A stretch of 5,493 nt of DNA from Fidelibacterota bacterium UBA2125 (GTDB lineage Bacteria; Fidelibacterota; Marinisomatia; Marinisomatales; S15-B10). The translations under genes and the position numbers were made by a program. A model generated the notes under the pieces. That model searched no databases, was not told the origin of the DNA, and worked only from the letters and a program-made list of their open reading frames with translations. The stretch lies in contig DCXX01000055.1 of NCBI GenBank assembly GCA_002329125.1, forward strand, positions 14,276 to 19,768, read 5' to 3'. Shown in pieces: positions 1 through 5,493 of this stretch (the stretch's first letter is position 1; the number at the start of each line of letters is the position of its first letter).

Positions 1-1875
1 CAGGGGAAGACAAGCAATTATGACACGGACCTTTTTCAGTCAATAATAAAAGTGCAGGAGAAAAAGCTGGGTGTGAAATATAAAGATGATTTGGTCGGTC
101 ACCGTGCTATTGCTGATCACGTTCGGATGCTTTCTTTCTCAATAGCTGACGGTGTACTTCCTTCCAACGAGGGACGCGGCTATGTGGCGAGGCGAATTTT
201 AAGACGTGCAGCCCGGTTTGGCCATTGCATGGGGAGAGAGGAACCATTTTTATCTAGTCTAGTAGGTACCGTAGTAGAACTTATGAGCGATGTATTTCCC
301 GAACTTATTGAAAAGCAGACCCATATAGAAAAAGTCATTGAGGCTGAAGAGATAGGTTTTAACGAAACATTAGATAGGGGCCTGGAACAGTTTGGTAATG
401 TAGTTAAGGACTTGTCCAAGAAAACCATTTCAGGGAAAGAGGCATTTAAGCTGTACGACACTTTCGGCTTTCCGGTTGATCTCACTGTTCAGATGGCTCG
501 GGAGAAGGGACTTTCTGTAGATATTGAAGGATTTGAAAAGGCTATGGGTGAACAGCGAACAAAAGCCAGGAGCGAGGGGAAGTTCAATCTTGACGTTTCC
601 CATAAAGAGTGGACGACAGTAACTAAGGGAGATGATTCAGAATTTCTTGGATATAATGATCTTTCATATGAATCTACTATCCGCAGGTTTCACTGTACCA
701 ATGATACCGTCTTGATGGTATTGGATAAAACACCTTTTTACGGTGAACAGGGTGGTCAAGTCGGTGATACGGGCAGTTTGACTGGTGACGGTTTCACGAT
801 TCGGGTTACTAATACAGTAATGGATGGAGACAGTCATATCCATGTTGGTGAATATGCGGAGGGTGATAGCATAAATGGTGAAACTGTCACCGCTCAGGTG
901 GACAACGTACGGCGGGTGAATATCAAAAAGAATCATACTGCTACCCATCTTCTCCATAAAACGCTAAAAATTGTTCTGGGAGATCATGTCCAACAGGCAG
1001 GCTCTTTTGTTCATCCCGAATATCTTCGGTTTGATCTAACACATTATCAAAAGATCACACCAGAAGAACTCCGAAAGATCGAGGTGATTATTAACAATGA
1101 GATCCTAAAAAATAATGTGATTAATATTACCGTACAGGATTACGATTCAGCCAAAAGGGATGGGGCAGAAGCGATCTTTGAAGAGAAATACGGCGATGAA
1201 GTGCGCGTTATTACCATAGGCGAATTTTCTAAAGAACTTTGTGGCGGCACCCATGTTGGACAAACAGGCGAAATCGGATTCTTCAAGGTTACTGAAGAAT
1301 CGGCTCTCTCCTCTGGCGTTCGCCGCATTGTTGCAGTGACGGGACCAGGTGCAGTTGATTATACGGTAAGCGGTTTTGAGTCGCTGGAGGCCATAAAAGG
1401 TCTCCTTAAATGTTCAGTAGAGGAGGTGGTACAAAGGGTAGAGACCCTTGTGAGTCAGCGGAAAAAGCTAGAGAAGGAACTGAAGAAGCAGCGTTTCTCA
1501 ACCGGTGATGATCAATTAGTTACGGTGGTTCAATCGGCCCAATCGGTGGATGGAAAAAATGTTGCTATCGCCCGCGTCGAGGCTGATGATATGGACCACC
1601 TCAAGTCACTGGGTGATCAGTTAAGATCACTCTTGAAAAGTGGCGTAGGTGTGATTGGGGCTGTTCTTGATGGTAAACCGAGCATCGCTTTCGTCGTGAC
1701 CGATGACCTGGTGAAAACAGGTATCAAGGCAACTGATTTCGTAAAGAGAGTGGGGAAAGAATTGGGCGGTGGCGGTGGCGGAAAGCCACATCTCGCCACG
1801 GCGGGAGGAAAAGATCCTAAAAGATTGGATGGCGCTTTGAAAGCGGCTAAAAAACTGATAACCGCCAACCTCTGA
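1..1875 (+). CDS. alaS: Alanyl-tRNA synthetase (AlaRS), 3' part; 5' end outside the window
   Basis: Cytoplasmic class II synthetase that charges tRNA-Ala and hydrolyses mischarged Ser- or Gly-tRNA-Ala. The frame is open from base 1 and its first residues (QGKTSNYDTDLF) already match AlaRS, so the GTG at 52 is internal, not the start. By my alignment to the remembered E. coli protein, about 250 N-terminal residues (the aminoacylation core) lie upstream and the full protein would be about 870 residues, normal for the family. The tRNA-recognition domain contains PSNEGRG, whose Asn (166-168) matches E. coli N303, and YDTFGFPVD, whose Asp (457-459) matches D400; both residues are known to read the G3:U70 pair. 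The editing domain shows TPFYGEQGGQ (730-759) and the zinc ligands HTATH (His at 934 and 946) and CGGTH (Cys 1240, His 1252). A short charged coiled-coil-like stretch (about 1440-1500) leads to the C-Ala domain with six glycines (1765-1782). No lesion is visible. It ends in TGA, 14 bases before the next gene. Confidence 0.98.
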   Translation, partial: QGKTSNYDTDLFQSIIKVQEKKLGVKYKDDLVGHRAIADHVRMLSFSIADGVLPSNEGRGYVARRILRRAARFGHCMGREEPFLSSLVGTVVELMSDVFPELIEKQTHIEKVIEAEEIGFNETLDRGLEQFGNVVKDLSKKTISGKEAFKLYDTFGFPVDLTVQMAREKGLSVDIEGFEKAMGEQRTKARSEGKFNLDVSHKEWTTVTKGDDSEFLGYNDLSYESTIRRFHCTNDTVLMVLDKTPFYGEQGGQVGDTGSLTGDGFTIRVTNTVMDGDSHIHVGEYAEGDSINGETVTAQVDNVRRVNIKKNHTATHLLHKTLKIVLGDHVQQAGSFVHPEYLRFDLTHYQKITPEELRKIEVIINNEILKNNVINITVQDYDSAKRDGAEAIFEEKYGDEVRVITIGEFSKELCGGTHVGQTGEIGFFKVTEESALSSGVRRIVAVTGPGAVDYTVSGFESLEAIKGLLKCSVEEVVQRVETLVSQRKKLEKELKKQRFSTGDDQLVTVVQSAQSVDGKNVAIARVEADDMDHLKSLGDQLRSLLKSGVGVIGAVLDGKPSIAFVVTDDLVKTGIKATDFVKRVGKELGGGGGGKPHLATAGGKDPKRLDGALKAAKKLITANL

Positions 1876-1889
1876 TATACAGTTTTTTC

Positions 1890-2327
1890 ATGGAATCAAA
1901 ATTAATTGGGAGAAGAGTGGTGGTTTCTCTTGAGAGAGGTGACAGAGTCGTTGCTTCATTAAAAGAAGTGGCTCATAATCATGAACTAACTGCAGCATCA
2001 ATTTCTGGTATAGGGGGTATCAATGATGTAACTGTAGCCTATTACAATCTTTATGAAAAACGATATATTGAACAGAATTTTTCTGAAACGTATGAACTAT
2101 TGTCCTGCGATGGGAATGTGGCCATGAAAGATGGAGAACATTTTATCCACACTCACGTGTCAATTGCTGATGTGAATTATCAGGTCTATGGCGGTCATCT
2201 CATGGAAGCCACCGTTGCCATTGTGGGTGAATTTGTGTTGGATCCCATTGATGGTGCGATTGCAAGACTGATGAATGATGAGATTGGTTTAGCGGTATGG
2301 AACTTGGAGGAGATGAACAGTGACTGA
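1890..2327 (+). CDS. Stand-alone PPC (DUF296/PCC) domain protein
   Basis: 145 residues, the size of a single PPC domain, the fold found in plant AT-hook (AHL) proteins and as a lone domain in many bacteria and archaea. Visible marks are a LERGDRV strand/turn near the N-terminus (residues 14-20), GIGGI at 40-44 after an SISGIGG-type strand, FIHTHVS with His87 and His89, GGHL with His103, and a C-terminal ATVAIVGEFVLD strand. The three histidines are the conserved cluster of prokaryotic PPC proteins, plausibly a metal site. There is no AT-hook (no GRP core), so the plant DNA-binding role should not be carried over; the bacterial function is not established. The ATG at 1890 is the only start that keeps the first strand, but no Shine-Dalgarno sequence precedes it (the bases are T-rich), so translation may depend on ribosomes ending alaS 14 bases upstream. 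Its 3' end overlaps ridA by 8 bases. Confidence 0.9.
   Translation: MESKLIGRRVVVSLERGDRVVASLKEVAHNHELTAASISGIGGINDVTVAYYNLYEKRYIEQNFSETYELLSCDGNVAMKDGEHFIHTHVSIADVNYQVYGGHLMEATVAIVGEFVLDPIDGAIARLMNDEIGLAVWNLEEMNSD
2306..2312 (+). promoter_or_regulatory. Ribosome binding site for ridA (GGAGGAG)
   Basis: A strong Shine-Dalgarno match, GGAGGAG, ends 7 bases before the GTG at 2320. It lies inside the 3' end of the PPC coding sequence. It fixes GTG 2320 as the ridA start: the nearby ATG at 2313 is in the PPC frame and cannot serve ridA. Confidence 0.8.
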
Positions 2328-2712
2328 AAGAACTGTAATAAGGACAGAAAATGCTCCTAGCGCTGTTGGTACATACAGCCAGGGGATTTCAACGGACAAC
2401 ATCATTTTTACCGCTGGGCAGATTCCTCTGAATCCTTCCACAGGAGAGGTGATTGAAGGAAATTTCAAGACCCGCGTTCGTCAAGTTTTACATAATATTG
2501 ACGGAATTCTGGTAGAGGCTGGGTCGTCTCTTTCCTCTGCCGTAAAGCTAACTGTCTTTATGACGGATCTCTCCCGATTCTCTGAACTGAATGAAGTGTT
2601 CTTAGAGTTTTTCGAAAAAGATCCACCGGCCCGTTCCGCACTAGAAGTTTCGAAATTACCTTTAGGGGTTGATGTGGAAATCGAATGCGTAGCTGTTAAG
2701 GAGAGTTTGTGA
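2320..2712 (+). CDS. ridA: RidA family (YjgF/YER057c/UK114) enamine/imine deaminase
   Basis: 130 residues, the typical full length. RidA proteins form cytoplasmic trimers that hydrolyse 2-aminoacrylate and related imines released by PLP enzymes such as serine/threonine dehydratases, giving keto acid plus ammonia and preventing damage to PLP enzymes. Family marks in order: APSAVGTYSQG with Tyr19, FTAGQIPLNPSTGE (30-43), a central helix ending in NIDGILVEAGSSL, the KLTVFMTDLSRFSELNEVF strand and helix, and the signature PPARSALEVSKLP with Arg105, followed by VEIECVAV with Glu120. Arg105 and Glu120 fall at the same numbers as the substrate-binding Arg and the Glu of E. coli RidA, which supports true deaminase activity rather than one of the diverged Rid subfamilies lacking Arg105. 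The start is GTG, supported by GGAGGAG 7 bases upstream. It overlaps the PPC gene by 8 bases and the lipid kinase gene by 4. Confidence 0.95.
   Translation: MTERTVIRTENAPSAVGTYSQGISTDNIIFTAGQIPLNPSTGEVIEGNFKTRVRQVLHNIDGILVEAGSSLSSAVKLTVFMTDLSRFSELNEVFLEFFEKDPPARSALEVSKLPLGVDVEIECVAVKESL
2698..2703 (+). promoter_or_regulatory. Ribosome binding site for the lipid kinase gene (AAGGAG)
   Basis: AAGGAG lies inside the last codons of ridA, 5 bases before the GTG at 2709. It supports this GTG over the later in-frame ATG at 2727, which would remove the first beta strand and leave the protein starting just before the NPKAGRG motif. Confidence 0.75.
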
Positions 2713-3599
2713 GAATACTTTTTGTCATGAATCCCAAAGCGGGACGGGGAACCACCGTAAAGCAGCTGCCTCGGCTTGAGAAATTGCTTAAAGAAAAAGA
2801 GATGGATTATGAAGTCAGGTGGACAGAAGGTCCCGGGGATGCTACCATTTTTACTAAAGATATGAGAAACGATTATGATTTAGTTACAGTTTTCGGTGGC
2901 GATGGTACCATGAATGAAGTCCTAAATGGCCTCGTTGGCGGCAACACCCCCATGGCAGTGATTCCTATAGGTACCGGGAATGATTTTGTACGAAGTGCTA
3001 ATCTCCCTATGAAATTGGAAGCTTCTTTGGATAGTATTATAAATGGAAAACCGAGAAAAATTGATTTAGGTCTTTATAACGGCGAGAGGTATTTCGTGAA
3101 CGTTGTTGGTATTGGCTTCGACGCCTTTGCAAATATTCAGAGCCGTAAAATTAAAAAACTCAAAGGGACTGCAGTATATGTTGTTGCTATTTTTAAAACG
3201 CTTCGCCAATGGAGTTCTATTCCGATGAAAATTGCACTGGATGACCATACTATAGATGATCACTCCTATCTTACCTGTATCGCCAACGGCTGGTCAGTTG
3301 GCGGTGGACTCAGTCTTGCTCCAGATGCTCGGCTTGATGATGGATTCTTCGATATTTGTCATGTATCTAATATCAGCTCCATGAAGATCGTTTGGAACTT
3401 TCCTAAGCTAATGAACGGTAAGATAAACGATATGGAAGAAGTAACAATTCTTCGCTCCAGGAAAGTGAAGGTAACCAGCGAAGAACCATTACCCATGCAC
3501 TTGGACGGTGAAATCATCGAAGGCGAAAATAAAGTCTTTGAAGTTGAAATAATTCCCGGCGGATTCACAATCTGGGACGGGGGAATGGGGTCGGCTTAG
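2709..3599 (+). CDS. Diacylglycerol/lipid kinase, YegS/BmrU/DgkB type
   Basis: 296 residues, normal length for soluble bacterial lipid kinases of the diacylglycerol kinase catalytic (DAGK_cat) family. These transfer the ATP gamma-phosphate to a membrane lipid hydroxyl, usually diacylglycerol, recycling it to phosphatidate at the inner face of the cytoplasmic membrane. Motifs in order: NPKAGRG (8-14), the nucleotide loop FGGDGTMNE (62-70), IPIGTGNDF (85-93), IDLGLYNGERYFVN (118-131) followed by GIGFDA (134-139), LAPDARLDDG (residues 203-212; Asp210/Asp211 lie where DgkB has its proposed catalytic-base Asp), and MHLDGE near the C-terminus (Asp266, Glu268). All expected nucleotide and catalytic motifs look intact. 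There is no signal peptide or clear membrane helix. The GTG start overlaps the ridA stop as GTGA, and the TAG stop shares one base with the next GTG start. The exact lipid substrate (diacylglycerol, phosphatidylglycerol or a sphingoid-like lipid) cannot be read from the sequence. Confidence 0.93.
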   Translation: MRILFVMNPKAGRGTTVKQLPRLEKLLKEKEMDYEVRWTEGPGDATIFTKDMRNDYDLVTVFGGDGTMNEVLNGLVGGNTPMAVIPIGTGNDFVRSANLPMKLEASLDSIINGKPRKIDLGLYNGERYFVNVVGIGFDAFANIQSRKIKKLKGTAVYVVAIFKTLRQWSSIPMKIALDDHTIDDHSYLTCIANGWSVGGGLSLAPDARLDDGFFDICHVSNISSMKIVWNFPKLMNGKINDMEEVTILRSRKVKVTSEEPLPMHLDGEIIEGENKVFEVEIIPGGFTIWDGGMGSA

Positions 3600-3991
3600 T
3601 GAAGCGCCTTGCTTTATTCATTATGCTTATGACGGCATTTGTTTCAGCGCAAGACTCTACCGCTACGGCGCCCATATCGCCCAAAAAAGCTGTAGTATAT
3701 TCAATTATCCCCGGAGGCGGCCAACTTTATAACGGGAAAAAGATTAAAGCGGCGTTAATGTTTGGAGCTCAACTCTGGATGCTATATCAGTTCCAGACGA
3801 ATCGTTCTTCATACAATTCATGGGATGACGGTTCTTACACAAAGCCGCGGGAATATTATCGAGACAATCGAAACAAGTATGCGTGGTACAGCGCATTTGT
3901 GTATATATATAATCTGGCGGATGCACTTGTGGATAGTCACCTTTCCGATTTTGATGAAAAAGATGAAAAGGTTGACATAACACAAAACTAA
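3599..3991 (+). CDS. Small exported DUF5683 protein
   Basis: 130 residues with a clear Sec signal peptide: a Lys-Arg start, a hydrophobic stretch LALFIMLMTAFV, and a VSA-Q type cleavage site around residue 17. The mature part opens with a Ser/Thr/Pro-rich linker, then the DUF5683 signature SPKKAVVYSIIPGGGQLYNG (27-46) with KKIKAAL directly after. One hydrophobic segment (about 51-65) and a second aromatic one (about 94-111) follow, the second running into NLADALVDSHLSDFD (105-119), the conserved end of this family. The tail is acidic and charged. The protein is probably envelope-associated with two short membrane-interacting helices. The function of DUF5683 is unknown, and I know it mainly from Bacteroidota and related phyla. 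The start is GTG, overlapping the upstream TAG by one base (TAGTG); only a weak G-run (3587-3590) could serve as ribosome binding site, so coupling to kinase translation is likely. The later ATG at 3623 would destroy the signal peptide. Confidence 0.85.
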   Translation: MKRLALFIMLMTAFVSAQDSTATAPISPKKAVVYSIIPGGGQLYNGKKIKAALMFGAQLWMLYQFQTNRSSYNSWDDGSYTKPREYYRDNRNKYAWYSAFVYIYNLADALVDSHLSDFDEKDEKVDITQN

Positions 3992-3993
3992 AT

Positions 3994-4000
3994 AAAGGGA
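3994..4000 (+). promoter_or_regulatory. Ribosome binding site for the symporter gene (AAAGGGA)
   Basis: AAAGGGA sits in the 17-base gap after the DUF5683 stop, 8 bases before the ATG at 4009. It gives this gene its own ribosome binding site, unlike the overlapping upstream genes. Confidence 0.65.
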
Positions 4001-4008
4001 ACCGAATA

Positions 4009-5385
4009 ATGGCCGTAAAACGAGAACATTGGGGATCTAGAATTGGGTTTATCTTAGCAGCATCAGGATCGGCAGTGGGCATTGGTAATATTTGGAAATA
4101 TCCTCATATGGCTGGACAAAATGGCGGTGCGGCATTTACTCTTGTTTACCTGGCATGTATTCTTATTGTTGGTTTATCGATTGTTATTGCCGAATTCGTG
4201 ATAGGGCGTAAAACACAATTGAGTCCTGTTGGTGCTTTTGAGAAGTTAGCACCTGGCTCGAGTTGGAAATACGTTGGTTACCTTGGTGTAGCTTCGGCCT
4301 TTGTTATTCTTTCATTCTATGGTGTAGTCGGTGGATGGATAATAAAATATGTTGTTGTTTCCATTACCGGTGGATTCAATGGATTAGCGGGCAATCCAGA
4401 TGTTGCTGGAAATGTTTTCAACTCTTTTACTACATCTACTTGGAGCCCGATAATCTATCAGGTATTATTTATGGGGTTTTGTATCTGGGTTATTGTGAAC
4501 GGTGTAAAGGGGGGGATTGAAAAATGGTCAACAATTATGATGCCACTCATTGTTGTTCTTCTATTTGTACTTGCAATCCGTGGGATAACGCTTCCGGGCG
4601 GTATGAAAGGGATTTCCTTTTTATTTAACCCTCGTTTTGAGGATTTGACTGCTTCTTCCATTGTTCTGGCATTGGGACACTCATTTTTTACTGTTAGCCT
4701 CGGTATGGGCACCATGATGACTTATGGAAGTTATCTGGATAAAAAACAAAATTTATTGAATTCAGCCCTTTGGGTCCTCTTTTTGGATACAGCTATTGCT
4801 ATGTTAGCTGGGGTAGCCATTTTTACCACAGTGTTTGCTCTTGGAGCAAATCCTGCTGAAGGTCCAGGTTTGATTTTTGTTGTTTTGCCATCTGTGTTTC
4901 CACAATTGGCTGCCGGCACATTATGGGGAACATTGTTTTTTGTTTTACTTTTCATGGCAGCCCTCACATCAGCAATCTCAATTCTTGAAGTGGTGACAGC
5001 ATACTTTATTGACCAGAAAGGGTGGTCCAGGAAAAAAGCCACGGTACAATTCGGTGCCGTCATAACTATCGTCGGGATATTCTGTTCCTTCTCACTGGGA
5101 GGTGGAATCAATATCACAGAATTCCTGGGTATATCATTTTTTGATGCTGTGGATTATTTATCCTCAAAATACATGCTTCCGCTTGGTGGAATGTTTACGG
5201 CTGTATTTGTTCTTAAACAGTGGGGTATTCCGAATTTTATGAAAGAGCTTACAAGTGGGATGGAAGATTCCAATTTATCTTCCAGTTTGGTAAGAGGCTT
5301 ATTGACAATTGCAGCCGGAGTTGTGGCCTTTATTATATTCAACGAAATTTATTCTAAAATTGTCGGTGTAGCACTGATTGGATAA
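4009..5385 (+). CDS. Sodium-dependent amino-acid transporter, NSS/SNF family (LeuT fold)
   Basis: 458 residues, an inner-membrane sodium-coupled symporter; bacterial relatives (LeuT, MhsT, TnaT, Tyt1) carry hydrophobic or aromatic amino acids. I count about 11 helices: roughly 10-36, 43-65, 86-112, 145-163, 173-193, 215-238, 250-276, 305-334, 348-366, 383-407 and 426-455, so the twelfth helix of LeuT is absent, as in many bacterial members. Helix 1 carries GSAVGIGNIWKYP and numbers exactly as in LeuT: Gly20, Ala22, Val23 and Asn27 are kept, Asn21 is Ser, and the outer-gate Arg30 is Lys. Tyr104 matches LeuT Tyr108. FFTVSLG in helix 6 keeps Phe227, Thr228 and Ser230 (LeuT Phe253, Thr254, Ser256). 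Helix 8 AALTSAIS keeps the Na2 ligands Ala317, Thr320 and Ser321. Asp382 matches gate residue Asp404. Asp260 in helix 7 suggests chloride-independent transport. The substrate is not determinable. It follows the DUF5683 gene by 17 bases. Confidence 0.95.
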   Translation: MAVKREHWGSRIGFILAASGSAVGIGNIWKYPHMAGQNGGAAFTLVYLACILIVGLSIVIAEFVIGRKTQLSPVGAFEKLAPGSSWKYVGYLGVASAFVILSFYGVVGGWIIKYVVVSITGGFNGLAGNPDVAGNVFNSFTTSTWSPIIYQVLFMGFCIWVIVNGVKGGIEKWSTIMMPLIVVLLFVLAIRGITLPGGMKGISFLFNPRFEDLTASSIVLALGHSFFTVSLGMGTMMTYGSYLDKKQNLLNSALWVLFLDTAIAMLAGVAIFTTVFALGANPAEGPGLIFVVLPSVFPQLAAGTLWGTLFFVLLFMAALTSAISILEVVTAYFIDQKGWSRKKATVQFGAVITIVGIFCSFSLGGGINITEFLGISFFDAVDYLSSKYMLPLGGMFTAVFVLKQWGIPNFMKELTSGMEDSNLSSSLVRGLLTIAAGVVAFIIFNEIYSKIVGVALIG

Positions 5386-5415
5386 CTCTTCACTTAGCTA
5401 CTTATTCTGTAAGAA

Positions 5416-5493
5416 ATGGTGATTTCACGCTGGATTAAACCTGATACGAAGCTCTACGCAAGTCTGAACGATATTTCCCGTTCATTAGACTGG
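5416..5493 (+). CDS. Unidentified ORF, 5' end only (26 codons, runs off the window)
   Basis: An open frame begins at ATG 5416, with GTG 5419 as an alternative, two codons after an in-frame TAA at 5410, and stays open to the last base. The visible peptide starts MVISRWIKPDTKLY and continues ASLNDISRSLDW. It has no signal peptide and no motif I recognise. The preceding 30-base gap after the symporter stop holds no hairpin terminator and only a weak purine stretch (GTAAGAA) as possible ribosome binding site. Position, strand and spacing fit a further gene of the same operon, but 26 open codons alone could also be chance. Confidence 0.5.
   Translation, partial: MVISRWIKPDTKLYASLNDISRSLDW

Noticed and set aside
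52..54. GTG at 52 as the start of alaS
   Set aside because: The frame is open back to base 1 and the upstream residues (QGKTSNYDTDLF) are conserved AlaRS sequence, so the gene enters from outside the window.
180..485. Minus-strand 101-codon frame within alaS
   Set aside because: It is antisense to the conserved tRNA-recognition domain and its translation has no recognisable features.
1765..1782. GGC/GGT/GGA tandem run that looks like a small repeat
   Set aside because: It encodes the conserved polyglycine of the AlaRS C-Ala domain (GGGGGGKP), so it is normal coding sequence.
3762..3980. Alternative + strand frame inside the DUF5683 gene
   Set aside because: It is a different frame over a gene with a clear signal peptide and family signature; the Arg/Ile/His-rich product is typical of a shadow frame.
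3744..4082. Minus-strand 112-codon frame crossing the DUF5683/symporter junction
   Set aside because: It is antisense to two well-supported genes, its translation shows no family motif, and it has no credible ribosome binding site or promoter; a chance frame.
4731..5117. Minus-strand 128-codon frame inside the symporter gene
   Set aside because: It lies wholly antisense to conserved NSS helices 7-9; the low stop frequency comes from the coding bias of the real gene.
5416..5493. Possible MgtE-like N-terminus for the last partial ORF
   Set aside because: The short WIKPD...LDW pattern only vaguely resembles N-termini of some magnesium transporters; 26 residues cannot support the call.
1..5493. 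Mobile elements, CRISPR array, tRNA/rRNA genes, riboswitches, defence or toxin-antitoxin modules
   Set aside because: Almost every base is in a recognisable housekeeping or transport gene; the gaps are 14, 17 and 30 bases, and no inverted or direct repeat structure or RNA-gene signature was seen in them.

Overview
The window is a dense run of genes, all on the + strand, with essentially no non-coding DNA. It looks like ordinary bacterial chromosome. In order it holds the 3' two-thirds of alaS (cut by the left edge), a stand-alone PPC/DUF296 protein, a RidA-family deaminase, a YegS/BmrU-type lipid (diacylglycerol) kinase, a small exported DUF5683 protein, a neurotransmitter:sodium symporter (NSS/SNF, LeuT fold), and the first 26 codons of an unidentified gene cut by the right edge.

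Organism: the base composition is moderate to slightly AT-rich and GTG starts are frequent. The exported protein has a signal peptide ending Ser-Ala-Gln and belongs to DUF5683, a family I associate mainly with Bacteroidota and relatives (the FCB group). A marine or environmental FCB lineage such as Marinimicrobia (SAR406) would fit. This is inferred from family distribution and style, not from a marker-gene comparison.

Layout: 1-1875 is alaS, and a 14-base gap leads to the PPC gene at 1890-2327. The PPC gene overlaps ridA (2320-2712) by 8 bases, ridA overlaps the lipid kinase (2709-3599) by 4 bases (GTGA), and the kinase overlaps the DUF5683 gene (3599-3991) by 1 base (TAGTG). A 17-base gap carrying a ribosome binding site precedes the symporter (4009-5385), and a 30-base gap precedes the last, partial ORF (5416 onward). 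There is no space for internal promoters except inside coding sequence, and I see no terminator hairpin in any gap, so one polycistronic transcript with translational coupling is the simplest reading.

How the genes might work together: several members touch amino-acid metabolism. AlaRS charges and edits tRNA-Ala, RidA hydrolyses reactive enamine/imine intermediates made by PLP enzymes, and the NSS protein imports amino acids or related compounds with sodium. The lipid kinase and DUF5683 protein point instead to the envelope. A shared pathway is not demonstrated; this may be a housekeeping operon. I found no mobile element, CRISPR array, RNA gene, toxin-antitoxin or defence module, and no convincing undescribed system.
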